This document shows, in pieces, positions 28,550 to 35,607 of a stretch of 35,728 nt of DNA. How positions within the stretch are numbered: position 1 is the first letter of the stretch; each line of letters opens with the position of its first letter. Source of the DNA: Thermoanaerobaculum sp. (lineage in GTDB: Bacteria > Acidobacteriota > Thermoanaerobaculia > Multivoradales > UBA5704); the NCBI GenBank assembly GCA_021154885.1, contig JAJKHS010000058.1:1-35728 (forward strand), in the 5' to 3' direction. The notes below the pieces were generated by a model. The model was not told where the DNA came from, did no database searches, and saw only the letters and a list, made by a program, of their open reading frames with translations. A program made the position numbers and the translations under genes.

Positions 28550-30439
28550 TCAAGCCAGGATGGCGCGGGCGGCGGCTTTAGTGAGGGTCCAGCCGAGCGA
28601 TGCGAGGCGGACAGGTAAGGCGGGCACGCCGAGTGCTTTGGCGGTGATGCGCGCCGCGCTGCTCGCGGGATTGGCCAGAAGACCGCGCGTGACCAAATAG
28701 GTGCGGCTGGCGCTCTCAAGGCCGCCACCCACGGGGCTCAGGCCGTTCTGACCAAGAATTTTGCCGGCCGGCTGGGTGAGTTGAAGCGCAGCCGCGGCGG
28801 CGGGGTTGTGGTGAGCGGCGCGCAGCATGGTCACCGCGCGGGCCGCGACCTGGGCGGTATGGACAAGCGGCTGTTCGGAGGAGCGGACCAGGGCCTGTGT
28901 GGCGTGGGCAGGGTGAACGCCAAGGCGAACGGCGTTCGCCATCCAGGCGGCCGGATCCACGCCGGGACTCGGCGAATCTCCGGCGACGGACGTCTGGCGA
29001 GCCAGTGCGCGCACCAGGGGCGCCCCTAGATTGCGCACCCACCACTCGCGAGCGGCGAGCAGGGTGTGCAGGCGCTCCGGAGCCCGCTCGGCGGCGTCTT
29101 TGAGCGCCTGGCTGCCGTGGGCGCGCGCGAGGAGTAGCTGGTCCGCTGGCCGGAGCGCGATGATCCGTTCCGCAAGTTGGTGGCCCTGAAGGGCGGGAGA
29201 GGGTGAGGGCCGCAGGGGGGCGAGACGCGAGTCGAGCTCGGCGAGCTGCTGGTGAGCAAGCCCCAGGGAGCGCTCCGCGCCTAGCAGTCCGGCGCGGGCG
29301 TTAAGGTACGCGGTCCCGGCCCGCGGGAGCTCGGCCTGCGCTCGGGCCGCGTGCTCGGCCTCGGAGCCGAGCGAAAGGCGGGTACCGCCGATCTGGAGGG
29401 CTCGGCCGCGGGGCGTTCCGAGCGCCTGAGGGTTCACGGCGGCGGAGCCGCCGGCGTCGAGGTGGTCGAGGTAGCGGCGCGCGGCCAGAGAGGGATCGCG
29501 GAAGGCCTCGGCGGCGATGCGGGCGACACTGTCGCGGGCCTGAGCGAGCCGCGAAACAGCGTCTTCGCGAGCGTGGACGGCAAGGGCATGTCGGGCGCGA
29601 GCTTGGGTTAATGCCTCGAGCTGGTGAGCCGTCTCGGCGGCCTGGCGCTGCTCGCGAAGCGCGCGATCGACGGCCGCGAGTTGGGCGGGGGGCTCCTGGT
29701 AGGGTCCAAGACGAGACTCCAGGCTACGCAGGGAGGCGGATCGGTCGACCGCCGAAGCTTTGACTTGTTGGTGATCGTCAGTGACAACCAAGCCCTGTCC
29801 TTTGCGCTCAAGGACAAGCCCGTGCTCGGCGAGGCGATCGTGAAGCTCACTCCAGGAGCGGGCCTCGGCAAAAGCAGGGCGAATTGTCGCGCGGGCGTAG
29901 TCGATAAGTGGCGGCTCGCCGGTGCGCTCGAATTGCTTGAGGGCGCCAGCAGGAAGGGCGTCAGGATTGCGCTCTTGGGAAACCGCGCGCAAGCCAAGGG
30001 CCTGCTCTTGGGCGCGCATGACCTCCTGGACACGGGGTACATCCTGCCAACGGTCCCAAGCCTTGGCAGTCACCGGGTGGACGCGATTGACGACGATGTG
30101 GATGTGCTGGTGGTCTTTGTCGTTGTGAGCGACGATCAAGGCCTGATGGTCGCTGAGGCCAAGCCTGAAGAGCGCGTTGTCGGCAACCGTCTCCCATTGG
30201 GCGCGCGTGAGCGACTCATCCGGATGAATTGAAATGCTGAGATGATAGACCGGTTGATCCGTACGACCGAGCTCGGCAGTCGCGCGCATAATGTATGCAG
30301 CCTCATGGGGACTATCGACGGCAAGGTTACGGGTCGAAGTCCAGGCGACGCGGGCGGGGTTGGGCTGATCGCGATCACCGGTGAACAGGTAGCGGGTAAG
30401 CCCGCCGAAGCCGCTGCCGTTGGTGATGTTGGCAATCAT
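28550..30439 (-). CDS. MOBP-type relaxase
   Basis: A 629-residue relaxase that nicks oriT and stays bound to the transferred strand. The N-terminal relaxase domain shows MIANITNGSGFGGLTRYLF with a candidate catalytic Y17, then VYHLSISIHPDESLT (motif II-like), and the metal-binding motif III DKDHQHIHIVVNRVHP (H110, H112, H114, N118). From about 200 it is alanine-rich and helical with coiled-coil-like stretches, lacking a recognisable helicase or primase. The ATG overlaps the mobC stop as ATGA. Motifs and partner MobC place it with MOBP relaxases of IncP/Tn4371-like transfer systems. It contains one copy of the GGCGAACG-N-CGTTCGCC palindrome (28924-28940). Confidence 0.93.
   Translation of the reverse strand: MIANITNGSGFGGLTRYLFTGDRDQPNPARVAWTSTRNLAVDSPHEAAYIMRATAELGRTDQPVYHLSISIHPDESLTRAQWETVADNALFRLGLSDHQALIVAHNDKDHQHIHIVVNRVHPVTAKAWDRWQDVPRVQEVMRAQEQALGLRAVSQERNPDALPAGALKQFERTGEPPLIDYARATIRPAFAEARSWSELHDRLAEHGLVLERKGQGLVVTDDHQQVKASAVDRSASLRSLESRLGPYQEPPAQLAAVDRALREQRQAAETAHQLEALTQARARHALAVHAREDAVSRLAQARDSVARIAAEAFRDPSLAARRYLDHLDAGGSAAVNPQALGTPRGRALQIGGTRLSLGSEAEHAARAQAELPRAGTAYLNARAGLLGAERSLGLAHQQLAELDSRLAPLRPSPSPALQGHQLAERIIALRPADQLLLARAHGSQALKDAAERAPERLHTLLAAREWWVRNLGAPLVRALARQTSVAGDSPSPGVDPAAWMANAVRLGVHPAHATQALVRSSEQPLVHTAQVAARAVTMLRAAHHNPAAAAALQLTQPAGKILGQNGLSPVGGGLESASRTYLVTRGLLANPASSAARITAKALGVPALPVRLASLGWTLTKAAARAILA
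28924..28940. repeat. Dispersed palindrome GGCGAACG-N-CGTTCGCC (relaxase copy)
   Basis: Exact copy in the variable C-terminal half of the relaxase, read ANAVRL. Confidence 0.8.
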
Positions 30440-30771
30440 GGCTCGCTTAAGAGATTCGAGAGCTGTTGTCGAAGCTCGGCAAGGAGCTGGGACAGCTCGG
30501 TCGCGGCCGGCATCTGGCCGGTTCTGAGGGAAATTTTCAGCATGGTGTTGAGGTTGACGCCGAGCCTGTTAAGCGCTACCACCGCGTGGTTGTTGACCCG
30601 ACGCCCCAGGGGCGCGCCAAGGGCCGCCATCCGCTGGAAGCGAGACGGCGAGAACCCCGCGGCCGTGGCGCGATCGACGACAAGCTGCCATTCGTCGGGA
30701 GAGAAGCGACAGGAGTGGACCTCCCTGTGTGGAGGCTTGGCGTTCCGCTCGGCAGGTTCGTCGTCAGCCAT
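30436..30771 (-). CDS. mobC: MobC-like relaxosome accessory protein
   Basis: A 111-residue protein of the MobC/TraJ-like ribbon-helix-helix group: REVHSCRFSPDEWQLVVDRA (N-terminal ribbon and helix), FSPSRFQRMAALGAPLGRRV, then NNHAVVALNRLGVNLNTMLK, the family's typical conserved segment. It would bind oriT and help the relaxase open the DNA. ATG 30771 has GGGAGA seven bases upstream. The mRNA leader is about 100 bases and contains a long stem-loop (30812-30866). Confidence 0.88.
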   Translation of the reverse strand: MADDEPAERNAKPPHREVHSCRFSPDEWQLVVDRATAAGFSPSRFQRMAALGAPLGRRVNNHAVVALNRLGVNLNTMLKISLRTGQMPAATELSQLLAELRQQLSNLLSEP

Positions 30772-30811
30772 CGGTATTTCTCCCGCTTGAGCACCGCAGG
30801 TGCGAATGCGG

Positions 30812-30866
30812 GCAAGCTGCTATGTATGGAGCGGCGAAGCCGCGTAATACATAGCACTAGCTTGCT
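30812..30866 (-). promoter_or_regulatory. Long inverted repeat with nested hairpin, mobC leader / oriT region
   Basis: GCTATGTAT (near 30819-30827) pairs with ATACATAGC (30847-30855), and the outer GCAAGCT/AGCTTGC arms pair with a small bulge. Between them lies GCGGC-GAA-GCCGC. The structure lies between the mobC promoter and the mobC ATG. It may be the oriT inverted repeat bound by MobC and relaxase, an mRNA leader switch, or both. Confidence 0.65.
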
Positions 30867-30876
30867 CCTCTGAACC

Positions 30877-30906
30877 ATTCTACATATGTCGGAGCCACAG
30901 AGTCAA
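30877..30906 (-). promoter_or_regulatory. Promoter and operator upstream of mobC
   Basis: TTGACT (30906-30901), an 18-base spacer and TAGAAT (30882-30877) on the minus strand. The spacer ends in GACATATG, so the shared ACATATGTAGAAT operator core is intact. Confidence 0.75.
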
Positions 30907-30973
30907 CTCACTGGCATCCAAACGACACGACGCCCGAAGTCTCCAAGCACATTAAACGCCAGAGAAACGTTGG

Positions 30974-31092
30974 GGAACCTCTTCGGTTCCCCAAACCCCT
31001 CCCGTTCTGGGCGGGCATCTCAGGGTCCTCGCGGCCGGGTTGCTCCTTCTTCGCACCGCCGACCGACAGGCGCCGCCCTCAAGCTCCTCAGC
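30974..31092. repeat. Long inverted repeat, left copy (partner 35608-35728)
   Basis: About 119 bp that recur in opposite orientation at the right window edge with close to 90% identity. It opens with a perfect hairpin (GGGGAACC-TCTTC-GGTTCCCC, 30972-30992), then CAAACCCCTCCCGTTC and later ACAGGCGCCGCCCTCAA. It is non-coding. Confidence 0.85.
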
Positions 31093-31269
31093 AATGGGCA
31101 GCGGAGGACCTTGATGCTGGGCCGCCGGCGGGTGGGGGGTGTGTCAACAGGATCACCCGAAATTCTCCCCGTTCAGGACGCTAAAAATCCCCCCCCTCAG
31201 GAGAGGGCCGGGGCGGAGCAAGAAGTTGGGTGAGGAGAGAGGGCGGCCGAGGCCACCCTCAACTCAAAG
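31093..31269. promoter_or_regulatory. oriT: Probable oriT core region with MOBP-like nick-site candidate
   Basis: The gene-free stretch between mobC and the secreted-protein gene is where MOBP systems place oriT. On the minus strand, at 31153-31148, GTGATCCTGTTGACAC contains ATCCTG, the core of known MOBP nick sites (cut after the G). Location plus core is suggestive but a six-base motif is weak evidence alone. Confidence 0.4.
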
Positions 31270-31281
31270 TAAAAAAGCCGG

Positions 31282-32154
31282 TCAAGGATTGACGCAAGAA
31301 GGAGGCGGCTGGGGAGCAGCCGCGAGCCACGCGGTGAGAGCCGCGCTGAGCCCAGCGCATGAGGAGTCGCCGGTGCTCTCCGGGCTGGGCATGGTGTTGA
31401 GCCAGTGGCGGGAGGCCTCCAGCCAGGCGGCGCAGGGGTCGGCCGGGGGAGGGGGAGTCGTCGAGGAGCAGAGCGGAAGGATGGCAGCGCAGAGCGCGGT
31501 GGTGGTGGCGTTGGGCTGGGCCAGATAGTTGGTGTCAAGAAAGTCGGTCGGGGTGAAGCGGTAGCCGAAGGGAAGATTGAACCTGGCGACGACGGCGGAG
31601 CGGCACGGCTCGGAGTTGAGGTCGGGAGTGAGCTCGCCGCCGCACCTGGATCCTTGGACGTGGCGATAGACCTTGACGGTGAAGGCTCGCAGCGGAGCGC
31701 GGGCGAAGTCGGAGGGCTTGACGGAGAAGTGCGCCTCCCAGGGGCATTGTGCCGAGGGGCCGCAGCGGAAGGGGACCTCCGCCGAGCCCACCTTGTTGCC
31801 CGACTTAAGGAGATCGATCGAGATGTCCCCCTCGGCGGGCGCAGCATTCGGATTGGTCGCCAAGCCGGCGGCGATATAGAAGCCGTCCGGGCCGACGGAG
31901 ACGCTGCCGGAGCCCGCGAGGGTCATCCCGTAGCGGGCGTCGTAGCCGTTGGCGCGGATCGGCGTGTCGGGATAGAACACCCCGTGAGCCAGGTAGTCGA
32001 GGCGGCGGTCAAAAGAGTTGACCCAGACCGTGGCGGTGAAGCCCCCGGCGAAGAGAGCGCGGCCCAGGTCGGGGAAGGCCTGGGCGTGAAGGTCCATGGC
32101 GGAGAGGGCGAGGAAGAGGGCGCCGGCGAGCGATCGGCGAAGCGCTTGGGGCAT
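31282..32154 (-). CDS. Secreted cysteine-rich protein of unknown function
   Basis: A 290-residue protein from ATG 32154 (AAGGAG six bases upstream), with a signal peptide (RRSLAGALFLALSAMDLHA, cut before QAFPD). The body has no recognised domain. It includes FTATVWVNSFDRRLDYLAHG, a beta-rich middle (GSGSVSVGPDGFYIAAGL) and about ten cysteines in RCGPSAQCPWEAHF, SRCGGELTPDLNSEPCRSA and a helical C-terminal part (PCAAWLEASRHWLN). Repeated cysteine pairs suggest disulphides in the periplasm or outside. It sits between oriT and the ssb operon, under its own copy of the shared operator, so it is probably part of the transfer programme (pilus, mating-pair or entry-exclusion factor); this is inference. 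Confidence 0.7.
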   Translation of the reverse strand: MPQALRRSLAGALFLALSAMDLHAQAFPDLGRALFAGGFTATVWVNSFDRRLDYLAHGVFYPDTPIRANGYDARYGMTLAGSGSVSVGPDGFYIAAGLATNPNAAPAEGDISIDLLKSGNKVGSAEVPFRCGPSAQCPWEAHFSVKPSDFARAPLRAFTVKVYRHVQGSRCGGELTPDLNSEPCRSAVVARFNLPFGYRFTPTDFLDTNYLAQPNATTTALCAAILPLCSSTTPPPPADPCAAWLEASRHWLNTMPSPESTGDSSCAGLSAALTAWLAAAPQPPPSCVNP

Positions 32155-32196
32155 CGGAGTCTCCTTAGAGTTCTGTACTACGTTTGTCAAAGCCCC

Positions 32197-32213
32197 ATTC
32201 TACGACATATGTA
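32197..32213 (-). promoter_or_regulatory. Operator-like site upstream of the secreted-protein gene
   Basis: TTTTACATATGTCG followed by TAGAAT (-10 candidate, 32202-32197) on the minus strand. The palindromic ACATATGT is intact but two extra bases separate it from the -10. The -35 is poor (TTGCCT at 19 bases). Confidence 0.6.
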
Positions 32214-32255
32214 AAACCAGCAGGCAAACCGAACCGCGTTCGGGCGCCCGACAAC

Positions 32256-32627
32256 CTAGCCGGGAGAACGGCCTCGCGCCTGGCGCTCGAGGTGCTCGAT
32301 CAACGCGACAAGCGCAAGGGGCGGGAGCCGGGAGAGCAGCTCGCCGGCGGCCGGGTCGAACTGCCGAAAAACCGCCGGCAGGACGGGAATGCTCACGACA
32401 GGGACCGGCAAAACCAGGGACCCTAGGCACGACCGGATGGTCGCCTCAGGGATGGCAGGAAGGTCTCCGGCCGACTGAAGCAGGTAGCCGTAGCGCTCCG
32501 CGAGAGTCGTCAGGATGGCGGTACGCGTCCAGGGGCCGCGGGCGCCGCGGTCGTCACGCTGGAGGCGATCAGCGAGGAAGCGCTGGAGAGCTGGCGTGAG
32601 GCGAATGGTGGTGGGGGAGTCGGACAT
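32256..32627 (-). CDS. Hypothetical protein, 123 residues, possible DNA-binding N-terminus
   Basis: From ATG 32627, SDSPTTIRLTPALQRFLADR looks like a ribbon-helix-helix-type N-terminus (TTIRLTPALQRFL). A helical body follows (ILTTLAERYGYLLQSAGDLP; LSRLPPLALVALIEHLERQA). GGAGAG is eight bases upstream. It follows the terminator at 32648-32684 and so is transcribed either by read-through or from its own promoter. It is a candidate for the regulator that reads the element's palindromic operators, but nothing in the sequence proves that. Confidence 0.55.
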   Translation of the reverse strand: MSDSPTTIRLTPALQRFLADRLQRDDRGARGPWTRTAILTTLAERYGYLLQSAGDLPAIPEATIRSCLGSLVLPVPVVSIPVLPAVFRQFDPAAGELLSRLPPLALVALIEHLERQARGRSPG

Positions 32628-32647
32628 AGAGAGTCTCTCCGGAAGTT

Positions 32648-32684
32648 AAAAAAAAAGGGGGAGGCGACCGTAGGCGCCTCCCCC
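32648..32684 (-). terminator. Rho-independent terminator after the ssb operon
   Basis: On the minus strand a perfect ten-base stem (GGGGGAGGCG with CGCCTCCCCC, eight-base loop) is followed by nine T residues. It lies 14 bases downstream of the 70-residue gene, ending the ssb-parB-like operon. The clearest terminator in the window. Confidence 0.92.
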
Positions 32685-32697
32685 GCGGGTTGATACG

Positions 32698-32910
32698 TCA
32701 ACGGTCTTTTCTGGTGCCTTCGGCGATGACCTGGCGCGCGACAGTGGCGAGAGGCATCTCGAAGGAAACGGAAGATCGGCGACCTCGGCGCAACGGCCGG
32801 ACCTGGAGCACCAGGCCCGCCGCGGTGGAGATGACGGCGACGGTGGCCCTGGGGGCGCCGTCGAACGGCTCCTCGTCGAGGCCGCGGGTGGCGACGGTGA
32901 AGGCCTTCAC
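32698..32910 (-). CDS. Small protein, 70 residues, tail of the ssb operon
   Basis: ATG 32910 overlaps the stop of the large ParB-like gene (ATGA), and its stop lies 14 bases before the strong terminator, so it is a real operon member. KAFTVATRGLDEEPFDGAPR and ATVAVISTAAGLVLQVRPL suggest a small beta-rich domain. No family is recognised. Confidence 0.6.
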   Translation of the reverse strand: MKAFTVATRGLDEEPFDGAPRATVAVISTAAGLVLQVRPLRRGRRSSVSFEMPLATVARQVIAEGTRKDR

Positions 32911-34922
32911 GCCGCCTCCCCCTCGGCGGACGGCTTGGGGACGTCGGCAAAACGCGCCTGAACCTCGGAGTCCGGGAGGAACATCAGCTCGGGAGGAACC
33001 CAGGAGGAATTCCGGGTCGGGGAGTCGAGGATCCGGGCGCGGATCTCGTCAAGCCGCAGCTTCGCCAGGCTCTTGCGGCCGTCCGGCGCCACGGCCCCGC
33101 AGGCCACGGCGACCTCAACCAGGGCGGCCTTGCGGTAGCGTCGAAGCCAATCGTCGGTCAGCTCCTGGAAGGCGCCTTGGTGAAGGCCCAGAGTCCGGGC
33201 TAGGGCGAGGACGGGCGGGCGGTCCCCGAGGGCCGGCGCCCAGCCGGTGAAACTGCCGCAGTAGGGCGCCAGGAGGGCGGCAAAAAGATGAACCACCTCC
33301 CCGTCAGTGAGCCGGACGAGGGCCTCCCAGAGTTCGATCTCACGGTCTTGGCGACGAGGAGTGCCGTCAGCGTCGTCGTCGTAGAGGCGGCTGGCGCCGG
33401 GAAACTGGGTCTCGGCGGTGAGGGTGCCGAGAGGCAGGAGCTGGGAGAAAGTCGCGTAGACCTCGGCCACTGCGGGCGTGCTGCTGCGGTCGTTGGCCGC
33501 GGGGGGCTCGGCGCGCAAACCGCAGGCGGTGCGCCGGCCGAGAAGAGCGAGGCAGGCCAAGCGCAGCGCATGCACCGGCTGCTGAGTCAAAGCCGCTTGC
33601 AGGGCTTGGCTCTTCAGGCGATGGGCGTCGATGAGGTGGGAGGTGGTCAAGACGGGGCCGGCGGAGTCCTCGCCGGGGGTGGAAGTCTCGTCGTCCTCCG
33701 GCGGGTCTTCGGCCGCGTCGAGGTCCTGCCCCTCGATCTCCTCCTCCTCGTCGTAAGGCCGGGACGTAAGGGCCGCCCGTCCCGAGGAGGTGGGGACGCC
33801 GGCGGCTCGTCCGCCGCTCGTCGACTTGACGAGTTGCGGCCGCGGCGGCTCGATCCTCTCGAAGCCCTCAAAGACTTGCACCCGCAGGTCGGGTAACACC
33901 AGCACCACGGCGCCGGCCTCCGCGCTCGTCGACCGACGGAACTTCGTCGAGTTGAGCCATTCGGCGTTTCGCTCGACGGCCACCCAGGGGTGGCGGCCCT
34001 GCAAGTCGGCGACGAGCTGGTCAATCGCGGCCTCCTGGAGGCTCAGGAAAAGCTCGCGATCGGCAAAGAACTGCTCTCGCAGGTCCGAAGTCTCCTCGCC
34101 GATGACGTCTCCAGGGTAGGAGGAGAGAGGAAAGATCGCGACGGCGAGGGACGGAAGCTCGTCCTGGCGGGAGTCCGCAATATCGCCGGGTTGAAGATCG
34201 CCTTCGTATTCGAGGATCTGCTCGAGAAACTCGTTCTGCTCCTCAGGAGAGCAGGGCAGCAACTCGCGGGCATGCGCGACGGTGATGCGGTCCTCCCTCC
34301 ACGCCTGCTTGACGGCGGCGGTGAGGCGTTCGGCGAAAGCAACCCGCGTCTGAACCCATCGCGGCGTGCGGCCGATACTGCGCGCGACGGCGTCGGTAAC
34401 GCCTTCACCGCGGCGGGGCCTCCTGCCATCCTTGCGGAGGACTTTCAGCAAGGCTTCGCCCTCGTCGAGGGGGTGCTGTTCCTTGCGCGCCAAGTTCTCG
34501 GCGAGAGCGACGACGACGAGCTGTTCGTCGTCGAGCTCCTGGACCTGGATGGGGACGAGGAAGTCCGCGGGGAGCGTCCCGCGTAGGATCAACCTTTCGA
34601 GGGCACGATAACGCCGGCCGCCGGCGGCCACCTCGTACTCGCCTGGAGAAGCCAAGGGCCGGCAGACGAGGTTCTGCAGAAGCCCGCCGCTTGCCTCGAT
34701 GCTGCCGGCAAGCTCCTCGATTTCCGCTTCCGGAAACATCGTGCGAGGGTTGAGGGAGGTAAGGCGAAGCGCCGTAAACGGGACCGAGATGACAGGCAAA
34801 AGCGTCTTTGGCGCCGGAGCGGCGGCCGGTTCCGCCGGCTTCTTGCGGGAGCGGGTGGTGGCCGCGGCCGGCGCCGCGGCGGCTTGTGGCTTGGGCTGGT
34901 TTTTGGTAGCCTTGGTCGGCAT
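32907..34922 (-). CDS. Large ParB/Srx-domain protein, 671 residues
   Basis: A second, much larger ParB-domain protein. After a lysine/alanine-rich N-terminus (KKPAEPAAAPAPKT), the ParB/Srx N-domain covers about 45-160: LPVISVPFTALRLTSLNPRT, YEVAAGGRRYRALERLILRG (GGRR nucleotide-binding motif) and VVVALAENLARKEQHPLDEG. A helix-turn-helix follows (GVTDAVARSIGRTPRWVQTR). The remaining ~450 residues are unique to this class and include an acidic linker (YDEEEEIEGQDLDAAEDPPE). ATG 34922 has AAAGGA seven bases upstream. Proteins of this size and plan occur near ssb in conjugative plasmids and islands and may act on DNA as ParB-like CTPases or nucleases; which is not decidable here. Overlaps the following gene by four bases. 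Confidence 0.85.
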   Translation of the reverse strand: MPTKATKNQPKPQAAAAPAAATTRSRKKPAEPAAAPAPKTLLPVISVPFTALRLTSLNPRTMFPEAEIEELAGSIEASGGLLQNLVCRPLASPGEYEVAAGGRRYRALERLILRGTLPADFLVPIQVQELDDEQLVVVALAENLARKEQHPLDEGEALLKVLRKDGRRPRRGEGVTDAVARSIGRTPRWVQTRVAFAERLTAAVKQAWREDRITVAHARELLPCSPEEQNEFLEQILEYEGDLQPGDIADSRQDELPSLAVAIFPLSSYPGDVIGEETSDLREQFFADRELFLSLQEAAIDQLVADLQGRHPWVAVERNAEWLNSTKFRRSTSAEAGAVVLVLPDLRVQVFEGFERIEPPRPQLVKSTSGGRAAGVPTSSGRAALTSRPYDEEEEIEGQDLDAAEDPPEDDETSTPGEDSAGPVLTTSHLIDAHRLKSQALQAALTQQPVHALRLACLALLGRRTACGLRAEPPAANDRSSTPAVAEVYATFSQLLPLGTLTAETQFPGASRLYDDDADGTPRRQDREIELWEALVRLTDGEVVHLFAALLAPYCGSFTGWAPALGDRPPVLALARTLGLHQGAFQELTDDWLRRYRKAALVEVAVACGAVAPDGRKSLAKLRLDEIRARILDSPTRNSSWVPPELMFLPDSEVQARFADVPKPSAEGEAA

Positions 34923-34997
34923 CACAGATTCCTTTCTTGTTGTGTGTGGGTGAAAAGGGAGCGCCGAGGGCCATCGGCGCTCCCTCTGCTTCGCTTC

Positions 34998-35423
34998 TTA
35001 CCGGTGGAACGGCTCGTCCTCAAGGTCCTGCTGGCCGGGGAAGTCCCCGGGCTCGGCGGTGTAGAAGAAGGCTTCGTCCTCGCCGGCGCCGCCCTGCTGC
35101 TCATCCTGCTGCGCCGCCGGGTCCTTGAGAACCACGAAGGATGCGCATACGATCTCGGGGAACTTGATCGTCCGGCCGTCCCGGTCGACCTTGTTGTAGC
35201 GCAACCGGCCGATGCACTGGACGAGCGAGCCCTTGGCGGCGCGGCCAAGGCGGTCCAGGTCGAAGACGATCACCCGGTGCCAGTCGGTCTCCTCGTAGTC
35301 CTGGCCGTCCTTCATGTATCGCGTGTTGGTGGCGAGGGACACGACGGCGCGCGTCCGCTTCTCGTTGAGCTCGATTGAGCCGACATGTCCTAGCAACCTG
35401 CACTCGTTGTTCCAAGATCCCAT
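34998..35423 (-). CDS. ssb: Single-stranded DNA-binding protein
   Basis: A 141-residue OB-fold SSB. GSWNNECRLLGHVGSIELNE, then VVSLATNTRYMKDGQDYEET, DWHRVIVFDLDRLGRAAKGS, LVQCIGRLRYNKVDRDGRTI and VCASFVVLKD follow the SSB pattern throughout. The linker is glutamine-rich. The acidic tip reads DLEDEPFHR, so two residues (HR) follow the usual terminal Pro-Phe, which in other SSBs docks partner proteins. ATG 35423 has GAGGTG seven bases upstream; the longer frame has no support. It would coat the transferred strand and serve element replication. Confidence 0.9.
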   Translation of the reverse strand: MGSWNNECRLLGHVGSIELNEKRTRAVVSLATNTRYMKDGQDYEETDWHRVIVFDLDRLGRAAKGSLVQCIGRLRYNKVDRDGRTIKFPEIVCASFVVLKDPAAQQDEQQGGAGEDEAFFYTAEPGDFPGQQDLEDEPFHR

Positions 35424-35473
35424 GGCTTTCACCTCATCAGGGGGCCGGAGGGTCAATCCCTCTCGACCAGAGA

Positions 35474-35503
35474 AAGATACTACATATGTAGGATCAATGT
35501 CAA
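35474..35503 (-). promoter_or_regulatory. Promoter and operator upstream of ssb
   Basis: TTGACA (35503-35498), an 18-base spacer and TATCTT (35479-35474) on the minus strand. The exact palindrome TACATATGTA (35481-35490) fills the spacer. Confidence 0.75.
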
Positions 35504-35607
35504 GTGTTTCAAGGGAAAAGAGTTAGTAGTTTTTCGGCAGGTGGCGGTCGTACAGGGGTGTGGCTCGGCCTCAAGCGCCGTCAACTTCTTACCCTACCCG
35601 GACGATA

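Noticed and set aside
31270-31293. Terminator for the secreted-protein gene
   Set aside because: Only a five-base stem (GTCAA/TTGAC) before a T-run, overlapping the stop codon; too weak to call.
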